Shown here: piece by piece, positions 25,149-36,440 of the stretch
Layout: the number at the start of each line of letters is the position of its first letter
Numbering within the stretch: the first letter of the stretch is position 1
NCBI GenBank assembly: GCA_036172665.1
Contig: CM069870.1
Location: 64,046,212 to 64,110,211, forward strand
Reading direction: 5' to 3'
Length of the DNA stretch: 64,000 bases
Origin: Prosopocoilus inquinatus
Taxonomy: Eukaryota > Arthropoda > Insecta > Coleoptera > Lucanidae
Program-made: the position numbers and the translations under genes
The notes under the pieces: model-generated
The model's input: only the letters and a program-made list of their open reading frames with translations
Told to the model about the DNA's origin: nothing
The model's database searches: none

Positions 25149-26470
25149 CGAGAACGAATTCCAACATTGCGCATTTCAGGAATGCATACGGATGGACAGA
25201 ATATACAGGCCGTTGTCTGAAAGCGGTTTTCGACATCGTAACAATTTTCATTATCTGTAAACACGGTAAATAACTGATAGCGTGATAATTCTAGAAACAA
25301 AGCAATATGAAAGAGGGATACCGTGCGGACTCTCAACGGTCTTTGTAAAGAAAAATTTCAGAAACTCTTTTAAATATCATTTAGAATAGCGTGTGATGAA
25401 GATTGATAAAGGTGCAACGGACCACATTCAGTAAAATTTATAAAATTTTTATCTTTGCCCAACAAGTACTGACATCAGCTTAATTCAAGCATAAGAAATT
25501 GTGTGTTACTGAAGAAGATCATTCATAAACAGAGCGAAAAGTGGTGGACTTGAAACACTATTGAATATCCGCAAATGTTCTCCAACAAAGCAGACTGATT
25601 TGTTTGCTTTTTACCCCGATTACGAGGTACCTTCTTCTTGTTATTTTGTTGTATACGCTATATATTTTTGCACATACACTCATAGTTCATTGAATTACAG
25701 AATAATCAAAAATGAATTCCGCAAAAAAGGAATAAAACGAATTTCCTATGCAAACATTATTTTTAACTTTCACAACATAGTTTTCAGTGGAAGATTTTTA
25801 ATCTCATCTTGTAGAAGAAAATATATATTTTTTTACAGTAGCAGTTAGGACCTTCTCTGGATTTATTTAATCTTAATGTCTTCGGGCTTGCCTCAGAAGA
25901 TCTAGCATCATTGACGGAAAGAATTTTTCTTTGCGTAGAATTCAAAATATTTTCGTATTTTCTAGGCACATCCAATCTTTAAAAAAAAGATCTCTACAAT
26001 CGTCACTGTAACCAACCACGTTTTCCAAATATTTTGAAAAAATTGACGATAACGAAATTGATTTGAAATTTACAAGATTTTTTAATGCAATAACAATTCT
26101 TTGTAACGATCGCGAGTTATTTTTTTAGCAATTTAACGATGGTCATCCTGTATACTCACCCTAAACCTTTACTCTAATTGACAACGAAACCACCCTCGCT
26201 TACTTACAAACCAATCTACTCTTTTTAACCAACGACCTACCCATAGAAGACAAAACGATTTTCTGGTTGACGTGGGTCAGAATAGAGGCGTTGTAGCCTA
26301 AACATTGTCCAGTTTTTTTTCCTCCGCTATCTCTCTCCCTCTCTCTGATGGAAATATCCTAACAAATATAATATAACGTTAACAAATATATTGATAAAAA
26401 TAAAACTGTTAACAAGGATATTTTTATACGACGAAACAAGTATGTATTTTTGTTGGTACTGCAGGACATC
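25149..26470. other. non-coding stretch
   Basis: AT-rich. At about 26143-26152 'catcctgtata' resembles a MITE end, without a recognised partner. No gene was recognised. Confidence 0.4.
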
Positions 26471-26477
26471 TTTCTAG

Positions 26478-26897
26478 TTAATATTATTGAAAATCAATAA
26501 ATATCTATGATCAGATAAATAGTTGTCATACTGCTTACAAAAAAGATAATTACTATTTGTAAACATATTGTCGATCAGAGAAGCATGACTATTAGCAATT
26601 CTTCTCAACATTCAACGATGCTGCTTAAATTATAGGAGTGCAATAAGCCACTTAATTCGGTTTTTTTTGGACGATTCTTGTAAAAAATTTACGTTAAAAT
26701 CACCTACAATTACCAAATTACTGTCAAGTGGACAGAACTTTTCTAGAACGCTATTAAGGGCAATCAAAAGTTAGTGAAATTTCTGCCGGGTGAACGGTAA
26801 ATATTTATAATAGTATAAGAAATGTTATTTTTTATAAGAACAATTCCCGCAGCTTCGAAATCCTTTTCTGAGCAAAATGATGCTAAATGAGCTAATG
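26478..26897 (-). pseudogene. LINE endonuclease fragment, minus strand
   Basis: Minus-strand translation in shifting frames gives 'FCSEKDFEAAGIVLI', 'INIYRSPGRNFTNF', 'LVIVGDFNVNFLQ' (GDFNV at about 26690-26704) and 'LIDNMFTN...SDHRYLLI' (SDHR at about 26505-26516). This is the C-terminal half of an EEP endonuclease of a CR1/Jockey-group LINE, related to but distinct from the one at 11.1 kb. Several frameshifts and stops are present. The fragment ends exactly where the mariner begins, so the mariner probably inserted into it. Confidence 0.75.
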
Positions 26898-27934
26898 TAC
26901 GTGGGCTGCTGGAAAAATTTCTGGAATCTAGTAGGTCTAGAATTGTTAGCGTTTATCAACTGTCATATTTGAAAAATTTAACTTTTTTCGCCTATAATTG
27001 TATCGACAGTTCCTATCCAAGTAAACTAGTTTTGTTTGTACAGAGTGGATTAATTTAGATGTCTCTTATGGGCATCTCCGTAACTATAACAGATAGAAAA
27101 AAATTTAGTGGCCAAGTCTCGATCTCTTTTTTGGAGATTAAGTCAATAGCGTAAATAAAAATTGGCTATCTTCTTTTGTTTTCAAGTTATGCCAAAAATT
27201 GACATTTTCGACTTTTCGTTTTTCGGTCATGTCTCGTTTATTTCTAGAGATATTAGAAAACTGTTTGATCATTATTAGGACACTTTTTGGAATACAATTC
27301 AGTGGTGTAGTTGATTTTTTAATATTTACTTAAACTTTCGAGATATAACATAAAGTTATGTTTTTTTAAATGGAAATTATAGTAGGCGTTGCCCTCATTA
27401 AATAGAGATATCTTTTCTGCTTTCAGAAATATATACTTTGTTGGGTTTATTTCTTATAATTAATAGGTAAAATGCCATTTTTTTATTAGCCTTGCGTATC
27501 CTAGTCTCAGTAGGCTGGCTTCAATGCAGTGCCGACATTTTTTTTGTTTTTATTAAATATTAACGAACTTTCAAACCTTTTTTGGCCGCTTAAAAAATTT
27601 CACATGCACTTTATTTTACAAAATTCCGTTTTGAGAAATGTAGCACCCATCGCGACCGATCTGGCAAAAGCTGTTTTTGTTTTTATTAAATATGAACGCA
27701 CGCAAATTTAGTTTGATACATGTCCGATTTTCTTTATATTTTACTATTTGTGTGTTTGTTTTTGTTTTTCATGTTTTTAATAAAATGTAACTCAAGAAAA
27801 ACAAAAAAAAGAAAGCTTAATTTAGTTCTAATTTAGTTATTATTACCTTTATGTTTATCCGAACAACTTGTATTTTAGTGTACAATCATGTTATCTTTTC
27901 GCTTCTCTTGACAACTTGTTTATTTACATTTTTT

Positions 27935-27974
27935 CACTTCTGACGAAATTATGAAGCGATAGCGAAACGTAGTG
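27935..27974 (+). ncRNA. hammerhead-like motif, degenerate
   Basis: The core CTGACGA (27940-27946) and GAAA (27964-27967) are both present, separated by a weak 4-bp stem II around 'ttat...atag'. ACGT follows as a minimal stem III, and AGTG can pair with the upstream CACT as stem I. The parts are in hammerhead order, but stem II is poor, so it is likely a relic. It lies inside the foldback element. Confidence 0.35.
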
Positions 27975-28069
27975 TTCTTGCGATTTCACAGTGTCCGTTT
28001 TAAAGTTTAAAAACTATTTTCTCTCACATATTTCATCGAACAAAAGTTGACTTCAATTACAAATTTTTT

Positions 28070-28205
28070 TTTTCATTATGCTTTGACAGCAAGCATGGCC
28101 GCCTTGCATGGGGACTCATTAGGAGCAAATCCCGCTTCAATTTGTCTATCCTACTGCAATGTTAGGTCAAAAAGCGATAGTAAGATGTCGCTATTTTATA
28201 TGTTC
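28070..28205 (-). mobile_element. 136-bp retroposed module (shared with 48.7 kb)
   Basis: About 111 bp (28091-28201) are nearly identical to 48658-48772. The insertion is flanked by ATTACAAATTTTTT on both sides (28056-28069 and 28206-28219). Read on the minus strand it begins 'atataaaatagcgacatc' and ends in an A-run (aatgaaaaaaaaa), as a retroposed RNA would. It is not tRNA-like. The family is unknown to me. Confidence 0.6.
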
Positions 28206-28315
28206 ATTACAAATTTTTTATTGAAGTCGTTTCTTGTTCGATGGAAATTGTATAAAAATTGTTTTCAATTTTAAAGAGATATTGTGAAAATTACAGGAAT
28301 GTTCAACGTTTCTTC

Positions 28316-28350
28316 CTAACGAAGCTATAAACCGATAGTGAAACGGTAAG
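28316..28350 (+). ncRNA. hammerhead-like motif, degenerate (second copy)
   Basis: CTAACGA (core G5 changed to A), a bulged A, stem II GCTAT/ATAGT, then GAAAC. The flanks align with the motif at 27935 ('gaagc.ata', 'cgatag.gaaacg'), so the two are diverged direct repeats. The altered core makes activity unlikely. Confidence 0.3.
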
Positions 28351-29105
28351 TATTCGAGCAATTTTCACTGTTTAAAGATTGAAAACAATTTTTCTATAAA
28401 TTGAATGATAAACTCATTTTCAATAGAAAGTCAGACAGGAACTCTTATCAGAACGGTCGCTCAAAACGATAAAACGGAAATTTGTAAATTAACGCCAGTA
28501 CGAAATTATTTACGCAGCCAAAACTTTGAAAATATTTGAAAGCTCGTTAAAATTTAATAAAATAAAAAGTCGGCTCCGTATTCAACCCAGCCTACTGAGA
28601 CTAGGATATTTACGCAAGGACAATAATAAAAATTACACTTTTTCCTATTAATTATAAGAAATAAACCCAACAAAGTATATATTTTTGAAAACAGAAAAAA
28701 TATCTCTATTTAATGAGGGCATTGAATACTATAATTTCTATTTAAAAAAATATAACTTTATGTTATAACTTGAAAATTTGAGTAAATATTAAAAAAAGTA
28801 ACTATACCACTGAATTGTGTTCCAAAAAGTGTCCTAATAATGATCAAACAGTTTTCTAATATCTCTAAAAATAAACGAGATATGACTGAAAAATGAAAAG
28901 TCGAAAATGTCAATTTTTGCCCATAACTTGAAAACAAAAGAAGATAGCCAATTTTTGTTTGCGGTTTTGACTTAATCTCCAAAAAAGAGATCGAGACTTG
29001 GCCACTAGTTTTTTTCTATCACTTATAGTTACGGAGATGCCCATAAGAGACATCGAATTTAATCCACCCTGTACAGCATTTGAGAAAAAGTAATTTTGTG
29101 TAAAC

Positions 29106-30158
29106 ATGGAAATCTTGCGTGAAAATTTTCGTGCCATGATTTTTTACGATTTCAAATGTGGTCTAACGCCGAAACAATGCCTCGATCGGCTTCATTTGGC
29201 TTTTGGAGATGAAGCACCATCAAAGAGCAGTGTTTATACTTGGTTTGCCGAATTCCAGCGTGGACGTACCTCTCTCAGTGACGAATTTCGTGAAGGTCAT
29301 CCATCAACATTTGTTGTTGCCACTAAGGCAGATGCTGTGCGTGAAAAGCGTGAGCGAGCTCGACATGTGACATACCGTGAGATTCAAGCATCCTTACGCA
29401 TTGACATGAAAGCAATACACCAGATTTTGCATGATCATTTGAACGTACGAAAGCTTTGCAGTCGTTGGATCCCACATAATCTAACAGAAGCGCAAAAGCT
29501 GGATCGTGTCAAATGGTGCGAAGAAATGCTCAAGAAATTCAATGGAGGTCGTTCAAATTTAGTTTATAACATCGTTACTGGTGACGAAACGTGGATCTAT
29601 TCGTACGAGCCAGAAAGTAAACAACAATCTACCGTTTGGGTATTACAAAATGAACCAAAACCAACAAAAGTTGTCCGTTCACGCAGTGTTGCGAAGCAAA
29701 TGATTGCTTGTTTCTTTGGTTTAACTTGACATGTAGCAACCGTGGCTTTAGAGGATCGAAAAACCGTGAATGCTGATTGGTATACTAAAATTTGTTTGCC
29801 GGAAGTCATCGATGAAATAAGAAGAAACAATCGAAATCGACGAATTAGTCTACATCATGACAACGCTAGCTCTCATTCAGCCCGTCAAACAGTTGATTTT
29901 TTGTCCAACAAAAATGTTGAATTAATGACTTATTGCCCATATTCACCAGATTTATCACCTAATGATTTCTTTTTGTTCCCAAATATCAAAAATAAAATGC
30001 GTGGTGAGCGATTTTCGTCGGCTGAAGCAGCGGTTGAAACATTCCGGACACTGGTTTCTGAGGTACCATCTTTAGAGTGGAAAACGTGCTTTAGAAATTG
30101 GTTCGAGCGTCTGCGAAAGTGTATTGACGTCAAAGGCGAATACTTCGAAAAACAATGA
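29106..30158 (+). pseudogene. mariner transposase, one nonsense mutation
   Basis: 350-codon frame. An N-terminal helix-turn-helix region is followed by 'WIPHNLT' (mariner WVPHEL signature, about residue 120), GDETW with D160, HHDNA with D252, and 'YSPDLSPND' with D287: a D,D34D triad with all three acids present. Codon 208 (29727-29729) is TGA where copy 2 reads glycine (GGA). This is the only interruption. The enzyme would cut and paste the element at TA sites. The ATG follows the split 5' leader, so expression of this copy is also doubtful. Confidence 0.95.
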
Positions 30159-30226
30159 CATCGTTTACCAAATTTCATAAGCGTTTTTTCGTACAGTTTC
30201 CAGAAACTTTTCCAGCAGCCCACGTA

Positions 30227-31059
30227 TAAAATCCATCAAAAACCGTAACCTAATAGAATACTGAAGAGAAAAGCAATTCCCAGATTTTCATTTTTATCTA
30301 CCGTAAATTTTTCTCGGGAAATCGTTTCAAATTTGTATATTCAAACGAGTTTTTCCCTCACGAAGAAAATTTTTGAAAAACTAACTCCATCCAAACGCGT
30401 ATTACAAATTGTTTTTGTTCGCAACTGAGAAACGTGACCGGACCTTTACTGCACGTGCACGTAAATAACGGTTTAGTTTCCGAGGGGGGAAAAGTTTAAT
30501 TCGTAAATCGTTGCAGCAGCTCTGAGCAATTGCTCGTACATATTTTTGCGTGCAGGGCAAAAAACGGAAACGCAGCTGTTGCAAACCCGCGGCGCGGTTT
30601 CGTTTCCGGCATTCCAGCTCTCGTAAATGATTCCGGCGGTTTTCACGCGCACACAACCTGAAATGAACGAATGGACGACGTGAAATGTACAGTAACAATT
30701 AAAAGTAATGTCTAGTAAATAAAAAGTTAACCGCTATAACGAGCCAGCGGAAAGTGAACAGGTATGCAACGAATGCTTGTTGATATATTACGAGTTTATT
30801 TCGCACTAAAAACTTTACCTGTTTGATTAGCTAAAAGATATTTTTATAGACCCTGAATTGGTCCTGAATACGTCCCCGTCCATCGTTTTTATAGACGTTT
30901 TACTAAAATTGTTGAAAAATAAAAATAAAGCAGGGGGTCTAATATCCTAATATCTAATATTAATATTTTTTGAGAAAAAATGCTATTGCGTCAAAAGAGC
31001 AATGGTGGTATAGAACGAAACATTAGCGTTTACCTTGAAATGAAACTGTAAAACGTTCT
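30227..31059. other. non-coding stretch
   Basis: 30.4-30.7 kb is less AT-rich and has a 98-codon minus-strand open frame without recognisable motifs. No gene is supported. Confidence 0.4.
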
Positions 31060-31289
31060 TATTTATGGCTTTCTGCGAAAAAAATGTATAATACTTAATT
31101 CATTCATTCGAGTTACGGACTTGCGTATGCATACGTAAGAAATGAATCACGATTTCCGTTTTGGATTCAAAGGAGATTGATTTTTGAAATGCCTCTGATA
31201 GATTTATTTCTTGCAATTTCGCACATTCATGACCTTAGTGAATACGGTCCTAACAGGTCGGCAACTTATTCTGAATCATCCTGTATATA
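31060..31289 (+). repeat. MITE-like repeat, partner of 52009-52234
   Basis: About 230 bp align with 52009-52234: 'ctttctgcg.aaa..aatgta', 'ttttgga.tcaaaggag', 'ttgatttttgaaatgc', 'ttgcaatttcgcac' and the terminal 'ttattctga.tcatcctgta'. The end motif is that of a TA-target MITE (CAGGATGA inverted). The left end of this copy was not found. Confidence 0.7.
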
Positions 31290-31327
31290 CGCACCCATTT
31301 AAGGTATTTTTACGCGCTTAACTTGTC

Positions 31328-32830
31328 GTCCTGATGTATTCAAATCAACTTACTTATAATTTATAATCTAATTTTAAAACACTCAGTATTTCCCACAATC
31401 TGGAAAGAAGCTTCTATTTGTCCAGTCTTTAAGAAGGAAGACCAAAGCAGTGTCGAGAATTACCGGCCAATCACTATCATTTGCAACTCTGCGAAGGTTT
31501 TTGAAAGTCTGTTAGTAAAATCCGTCTATCACTCAGTAAAGTTTTGTATAGATAGTGATCAACATGGTTTTATGGAAAAACGATCAACTGCGACGAATCT
31601 ATGCTCCTTTACCCAGTATGTTTCGGAATGTGTAGACAGCAAAAGTCAAGTCGATGAATATATTGATTTTCAAAAAGCTTTCGATAATATCGATTACTAC
31701 ATCTTATTAAAAAAGCTGCATTGTTATGGTTTTTCACAACATTTAATTAACTTATTTTCATCCTATCTCATTGATAGATGGAATACAGTCAAATACCAAA
31801 ATTTTTTCTCTAATAAATACTCACCAACCTCTGGGGTGCCACAAGGGTCTAATCTTGGCCCCTTATTGTTCTTACTGTTTATAAACAACATAAATAGTGT
31901 TATATCTTGCTGTAAGTTGCTATTTTCTGATGATATGAAAATATTCTTAAAAATCACTTCAATTTCTGACTGTCTTGTTCTTCAGAGAAATCTTTATGCT
32001 ATAGTTCGTTGGTGCAAAAATAATCTTCTTCCACTTAACATACCCAAATGTTCCGTTATTACCTACTCTAAAAAGCATGCTCCGTATCTATTTATTTACT
32101 CTATTAATGATAGTCGCTTAACACGAGTTGACTGTATTATTGATTTGGGTGTTACTTTTGATGCTAACCTAACATTTACACAGCATATTTTAAATATGGT
32201 TTCCAAGGCTTATAAAACTTATGGTTGTATCTATCGCAACTGTAGAGAATTTTCGGATGTAACAACATTACGTACTTTATAATTCTGTCTTATAAGATCA
32301 AGACTTGAATATTGCTCCATTGTTTGGTTTCCCATCTTCTCTACATATATTCACCTTATTGAAGCAGTGCAGAGAAAATTTCTCAAATTTTTAAACTTCC
32401 TCCAAGATGGAGAATATCCTTACCAAGGCTTTAGTCAAAAAGTTTTTTTATATAGGTATGACTGTACTTCCTTACATACTAGACGTATTTGTTCGGTAAT
32501 AAAATTCTTATATAACTTAATCTGCTTCAAAAGTGATTGCCCTTGGTTGCTTGATAGAATAAATTTCTTTATTCCCAGCCTTAATTCACGCCAAAATCAA
32601 ACGTTCTATGTTGCCTCAAGCCGTACTAATTTGTTATTTAAATCACCCATTTCAGTAATGTGTCATTATTTCAATCCCATCTGTAATAGATGTGACATCA
32701 ATGCTGATTCTATCAAGTATATAATTTCTGAAGCAACTAATTTGTTTGAGCGTTAGCCGGTTCTCTTTTAGTCTTCTATTTCTTTTAGTTAGTCACTGCA
32801 AAGACACTTATAGTTAGTTTAGTTTTGCTA
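31328..32830 (+). mobile_element. non-LTR retrotransposon fragment (RT and C-terminus)
   Basis: A 5'-truncated LINE, different from the one at 11 kb. Coding similarity begins at about 31328 ('RPDVFKS', then a frame change at about 31371) and ends at the TAG at 32754-32756. The 3' boundary in the AT-rich sequence after 32.76 kb is uncertain. It lies about 40 bp after a MITE-like repeat end. Confidence 0.85.
31371..32756 (+). pseudogene. LINE reverse transcriptase, one nonsense mutation
   Basis: One continuous frame carries 'FPTIWKEASICPVFKK', 'ENYRPITI', 'DQHGFM', 'IDFQKAFDNIDY' (block A), 'TSGVPQGSNLGPLLFLLFINN', 'FSDDMKIF' (block C; FSDD 31923-31934 in place of YADD), 'DLGVTFDANLTFTQH' and 'RSRLEYCSIVW'. 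A TAA at 32280-32282 replaces the expected tyrosine codon. The reading frame is otherwise open to 32756. The N-terminal RT blocks and the endonuclease are missing. It was inferred to have used its RNA as template at a nicked target. Confidence 0.9.
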
Positions 32831-32979
32831 TTGTATGTATAATGTCTTACTTAGTTACTAGTTACTAGTTACTTCAGTATAACTTTTCTCCTTAGCCGCG
32901 AATTGTACGATCTCTCTGATTTGGTCGTAACTCCTCTGAAGGCAGTGGAATACAAAAAGACGGAGTTGCCCACAGACAC

Positions 32980-33175
32980 TTCTTGAATGACTATGAGACA
33001 ACGAAAGCTAGTGTGTATGTGCACATGTGTGTGGTTTGCCTGACTACTAGAATAGAGCGCTGGGCGAATGTGAGTACGTACAATAAGCGTGACTACAAGA
33101 ACAGAGCGCTGAGTTATCGCGCTTATTATGTATGTGAAACGTCGGACTACAAGAGAGAAAGCGCGATATATCGCT
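32980..33175 (+). repeat. degenerate minisatellite, unit about 52 bp
   Basis: Four diverged copies start at about 32983, 33040, 33090 and 33145 with 'tgactac.agaa.agagcgct'-type cores. The open frame across them is a by-product of the repeat. Confidence 0.6.
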
Positions 33176-33599
33176 GTGTAATTCCACGCAGCCTCTCAGA
33201 GTATGGATCCGTGGAATTTGTTAAGTAATTTTCTTTCATCTCTCTCACTTTCAAAAATATATCTTTTTATGTATAAGGATGAGATTCAGTTTGTACGCAG
33301 TATAACTGCATCACTCCGTTCGTTGTTTGCACACAATCCAAATCTCGTTTAATACGTTATTTAAAATTTTTATTTTAAGGGTGAGAGTATTGTTTAATTA
33401 AAAAAAAATAATTAGAAGTGACGGGCTTGCGTTCCAGCCAGATTTAATTATTAAGCTTATTTTTTGTGATTTTAATTTACAAATTTAAATAAATCTCCTT
33501 CAACACTACTAAAATGATAACTGTCACGCTTGTCTCATTTTTGTCGTGACAAGGGAACGCTCAGCGCGTTTTATCCCAAACTGAAAAAAGAAATAAAAG

Positions 33600-34500
33600 A
33601 GGACCTGAGCCAATCCGTAACCTACCGTATCACAGAAGTCAGGTCTGTCTTTCGCTCGAAGATTAGGTTGTAGACTGGAGTTGCGTAATGATACCCTCTT
33701 AGTGGAGACGGCGTGGGAAAACACTAAAGTTCTTACGAAAAAGGGCGCAACCCAAAAGCATCGGAGTTACACAGCCGGGAAAGTGTACTTAATCGTCCTC
33801 GAAAAATACGATTCTCCAGGACCCCCTTCTTCGTTGGTGTGCCCCCAAATATTGAGTAAAAAGGCCTGCACGAAGGCAAGGGAACCTAAAAGGGTAATAA
33901 ACGGCACTTTTTTTTGAAAACCCTTCCCCACGGATATGTGTCCAAAACAGTAGCGCTATGTACTAAATAAGACCAGAAACAAATTCTTTAAAAGGCAAAT
34001 GCGAACTCAGAGTTCAGTATGAGATCAAACCTTCTAATGGGGTGGTCGGCCGTGATTTTAATTTAAGAATTAAAAGTTACAAACTCCAAGTCGAGGGCTT
34101 CCACGTGAGTATTCCCGTGTCGGCTCGCACAATCCGACATGAAAAAAATAATCTTAACTAACATCTCTAAAACAAAGCTTGTGCGTGAAGCGAAACAAGA
34201 AAAGTAGCACAAAATTTCTTTTGCGCTCTGAAGGAGCCAGACAAGCCAATAAATATCACGATCAACAAGGAAGAGAGTATAAATAAAAATTGCAAAAGCT
34301 AAAATAAGGCACAATGGGGTAAATATGGCTGAAAGTAAAAATTGACGACCCAAGAGAAAGGAACCAAACCTTCTCTGGCCACGTACTACTACCAAATCGC
34401 GCACCTCTCTTCGCTCGAATGTTGTTAAATGTTCCCGCGACCCAACTCGATGCGACGCCACTGACAAGGCAAACGCACGACTCCGCATCGCAGATGGAAG
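33600..34500 (+). repeat. dispersed repeat, copy 2
   Basis: Homologue of 4958-5830: the first 170 bases align well ('gccaatccgtaa', 'gtggagacggcgtg'), with patchy similarity beyond. The 141-codon minus-strand open frame (34063-34488) has no counterpart in copy 1, so I do not call it a gene. Confidence 0.4.
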
Positions 34501-34628
34501 AAGGAAGAAATATAAACTAGAACGTTCTTACGTGGAAAACTTCCGCGTGGGTAGGTGGTGGGTGTTTATAATGGTTTGAGATCGGGGCAGCAATACCTTC
34601 CTCAAATGGTTCAGTTCAAAATGTGAAG

Positions 34629-34711
34629 GCAGAATTGGAGGGGGGACACTTCTGTATCTCAAACGATGCAATTCTGCCCCTTTACAGAAGTTTGCCCCTT
34701 ACAAGGGGCAA
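34629..34711. other. nested hairpins
   Basis: GGCAGAATT pairs with AATTCTGCC about 40 bases on, followed at once by the hairpin TTGCCCCTT-AC-AAGGGGCAA. Function unknown. It could mark a MITE end. Confidence 0.5.
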
Positions 34712-34959
34712 AAGGGAAATAAAATGACGGTGAAGGGTAGACGAGCAAGTCGAGCAAAAGTGGAGAAAGACAAGACTTACCTTGCGTCAAAAAGCAAGCT
34801 CCGAATTGAAGAAAAATCTCCACGTCAACTAAAATCCAAAGTCACGAACTCCGCAAACAGCAAGGGAAACGAAGCCAATACAACCGTAAAACGGAGAGTT
34901 GATCTATCCAAGCAAAACAAACTACTAACACCCTTTTCGCTTCAATAGCGCGTGGAACA

Positions 34960-36440
34960 AGAATAACGCCTGACCGTAACGTTTTCGTCCCGGTCGGAAC
35001 TAAATCAGCAAGTCAGAGACCGCCTCAACCCTTAGCAACGGTCAGCTGTACTTGAAATAACAAAACGTATAGAAATCTTCTCCACAATATGAACAACAAT
35101 GATGAAAATGCACGTAACATAATGCTTAATCTGCACCAGGCATAAAATTTAACATTGTTATTTACGATTTTTTTTTTTATTGTAAGAGTGCCAGGATTGA
35201 CTGCAAAGCGATATCGTTACTTGCGTTCCTCTCTCTAATGTGCTTTGTCTACCGCCTCTGCGGCGACACTCTCTCCTAGATGCGTGGATATCCGACCGCG
35301 CACGACGCAGCTACAATATTTGCTTTTTCTGAAAATACTTTGGCAACATTTGAGTGGGCATCAACCGTTCCGAAGCAGAACGTCAAACGTTATTGAAACG
35401 TACGTCGTAATCTCTAGACTTCTATCAGTTTGACGCTTCATTTACTCTATTCATTAATTTTGAACTACGACATTTTTAAATCTGAAGTTATTTATGTTTT
35501 AATCGATACTTTGGGTGTTACTTCAGTTGGCGTCCTTTTATTTTTTAATGTACCTATTTTGTTACCTAACGTGACGTCCTCTTTTTTGTTTGGAAGTCTC
35601 CTTCACGAGCTAACTCTACCCATTTCAAAATTAACCGTCCTCGAACGGTGTCCATCTAAGACGACGATAATTCTTGCGCGGAGAAGTCATTACTTTTAAT
35701 TCTGACTGTACAATACAGCAGTGGGTCGACTGTATTTGAAATGCATTAGAGTTGAAGAGGCCGCGAATTCTCTGACGGCAGAGTTGCTGTTTATTGTATG
35801 TCTAATGTGATGCTCTACATTCACGAGTGCTGCACACTCGATCCTCGTGAGTACCGCTCGAGGAAAATTGAGTTCTACCACACGTTCTTATTTTTTTGCG
35901 GGGGTTAAGACCTGGGTGTAAGGACACACGTCGTGCTTGATAAGGTTCGAATGTATGCGGCATTCTTTGTGCTAAATATGCATATCAAAGCAGGCAATCT
36001 CTCTTTCTCTCTGATTAAACGAACTTATTATTACACCATCGATTTTATTGTTTCTGTTCTGTTGTGGTTGAGGGTTGAGCTTCATTGGAAAAAATTGAAA
36101 CAAATTGCGATTTATAAAACATAAAAGTAACTAATTATTATAGTCTGATTTTCACAGGGACAAAAAAAAATTAAATTTAAAAAATTTCAATAATTCTGCC
36201 TGAAAGTTGTAGCATAATTTAGTTTTAGGTAAAAAAAAAAAAATCCAAATAGCTAAAAACTTCGTTAGCAAAATATTTCAATTTGATTTTTAAAACGGGA
36301 CTTTAATTCTACGTATAAACTGACGTGAAATTAACAAAAAATGTACAATTAGAAAAATTTCTAATGAATACTAGATAGAGAATTTAATAACATTAACGAT
36401 CAATAAATATTAAAGCAAAATTATTAAAACCTACCTACAA
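34960..36440. other. non-coding stretch
   Basis: No recognisable protein. Composition is mixed up to 35.9 kb and strongly AT-rich afterwards. Confidence 0.4.

Larger units (their letters stand above)
27041..29071. mobile_element. 2.03-kb foldback-type element with very long inverted repeats
   Basis: It starts CAGAGTGGATTAA and ends, inverted, CAGGGTGGATTAA. TA flanks it (27039-27040 and 29072-29073), and mariner copy 2 preserves the unoccupied site. The arms, about 27041-27530 and 28570-29071, match at roughly 90%, and weaker similarity extends to about 27640. A TA target and CAG-type ends suggest mobilisation by a Tc1/mariner-type transposase. No transposase is encoded. The centre (27.7-28.5 kb) carries two hammerhead-like motifs and a secondary insertion. 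Confidence 0.85.
26900..30224 (+). mobile_element. mariner transposon, copy 1, split by a foldback element
   Basis: Terminal inverted repeats CGTGGGCTGCTGGAAAA begin and end the element, with TA on each side (26898-26899 and 30225-30226). Removing the nested insertion (27041-29071 plus one TA) leaves 1292 bp, exactly the length of copy 2 at 42442-43733. The insertion lies in the 5' leader, 32 bp before the transposase ATG. The element belongs to the Tc1/mariner superfamily with a D,D34D transposase. The subfamily was not assigned. Confidence 0.95.

Noticed and set aside
34063..34488. 141-codon minus-strand open frame with membrane-like segments
   Set aside because: It has no recognised motif, and the related repeat at 4.96-5.83 kb does not preserve it.
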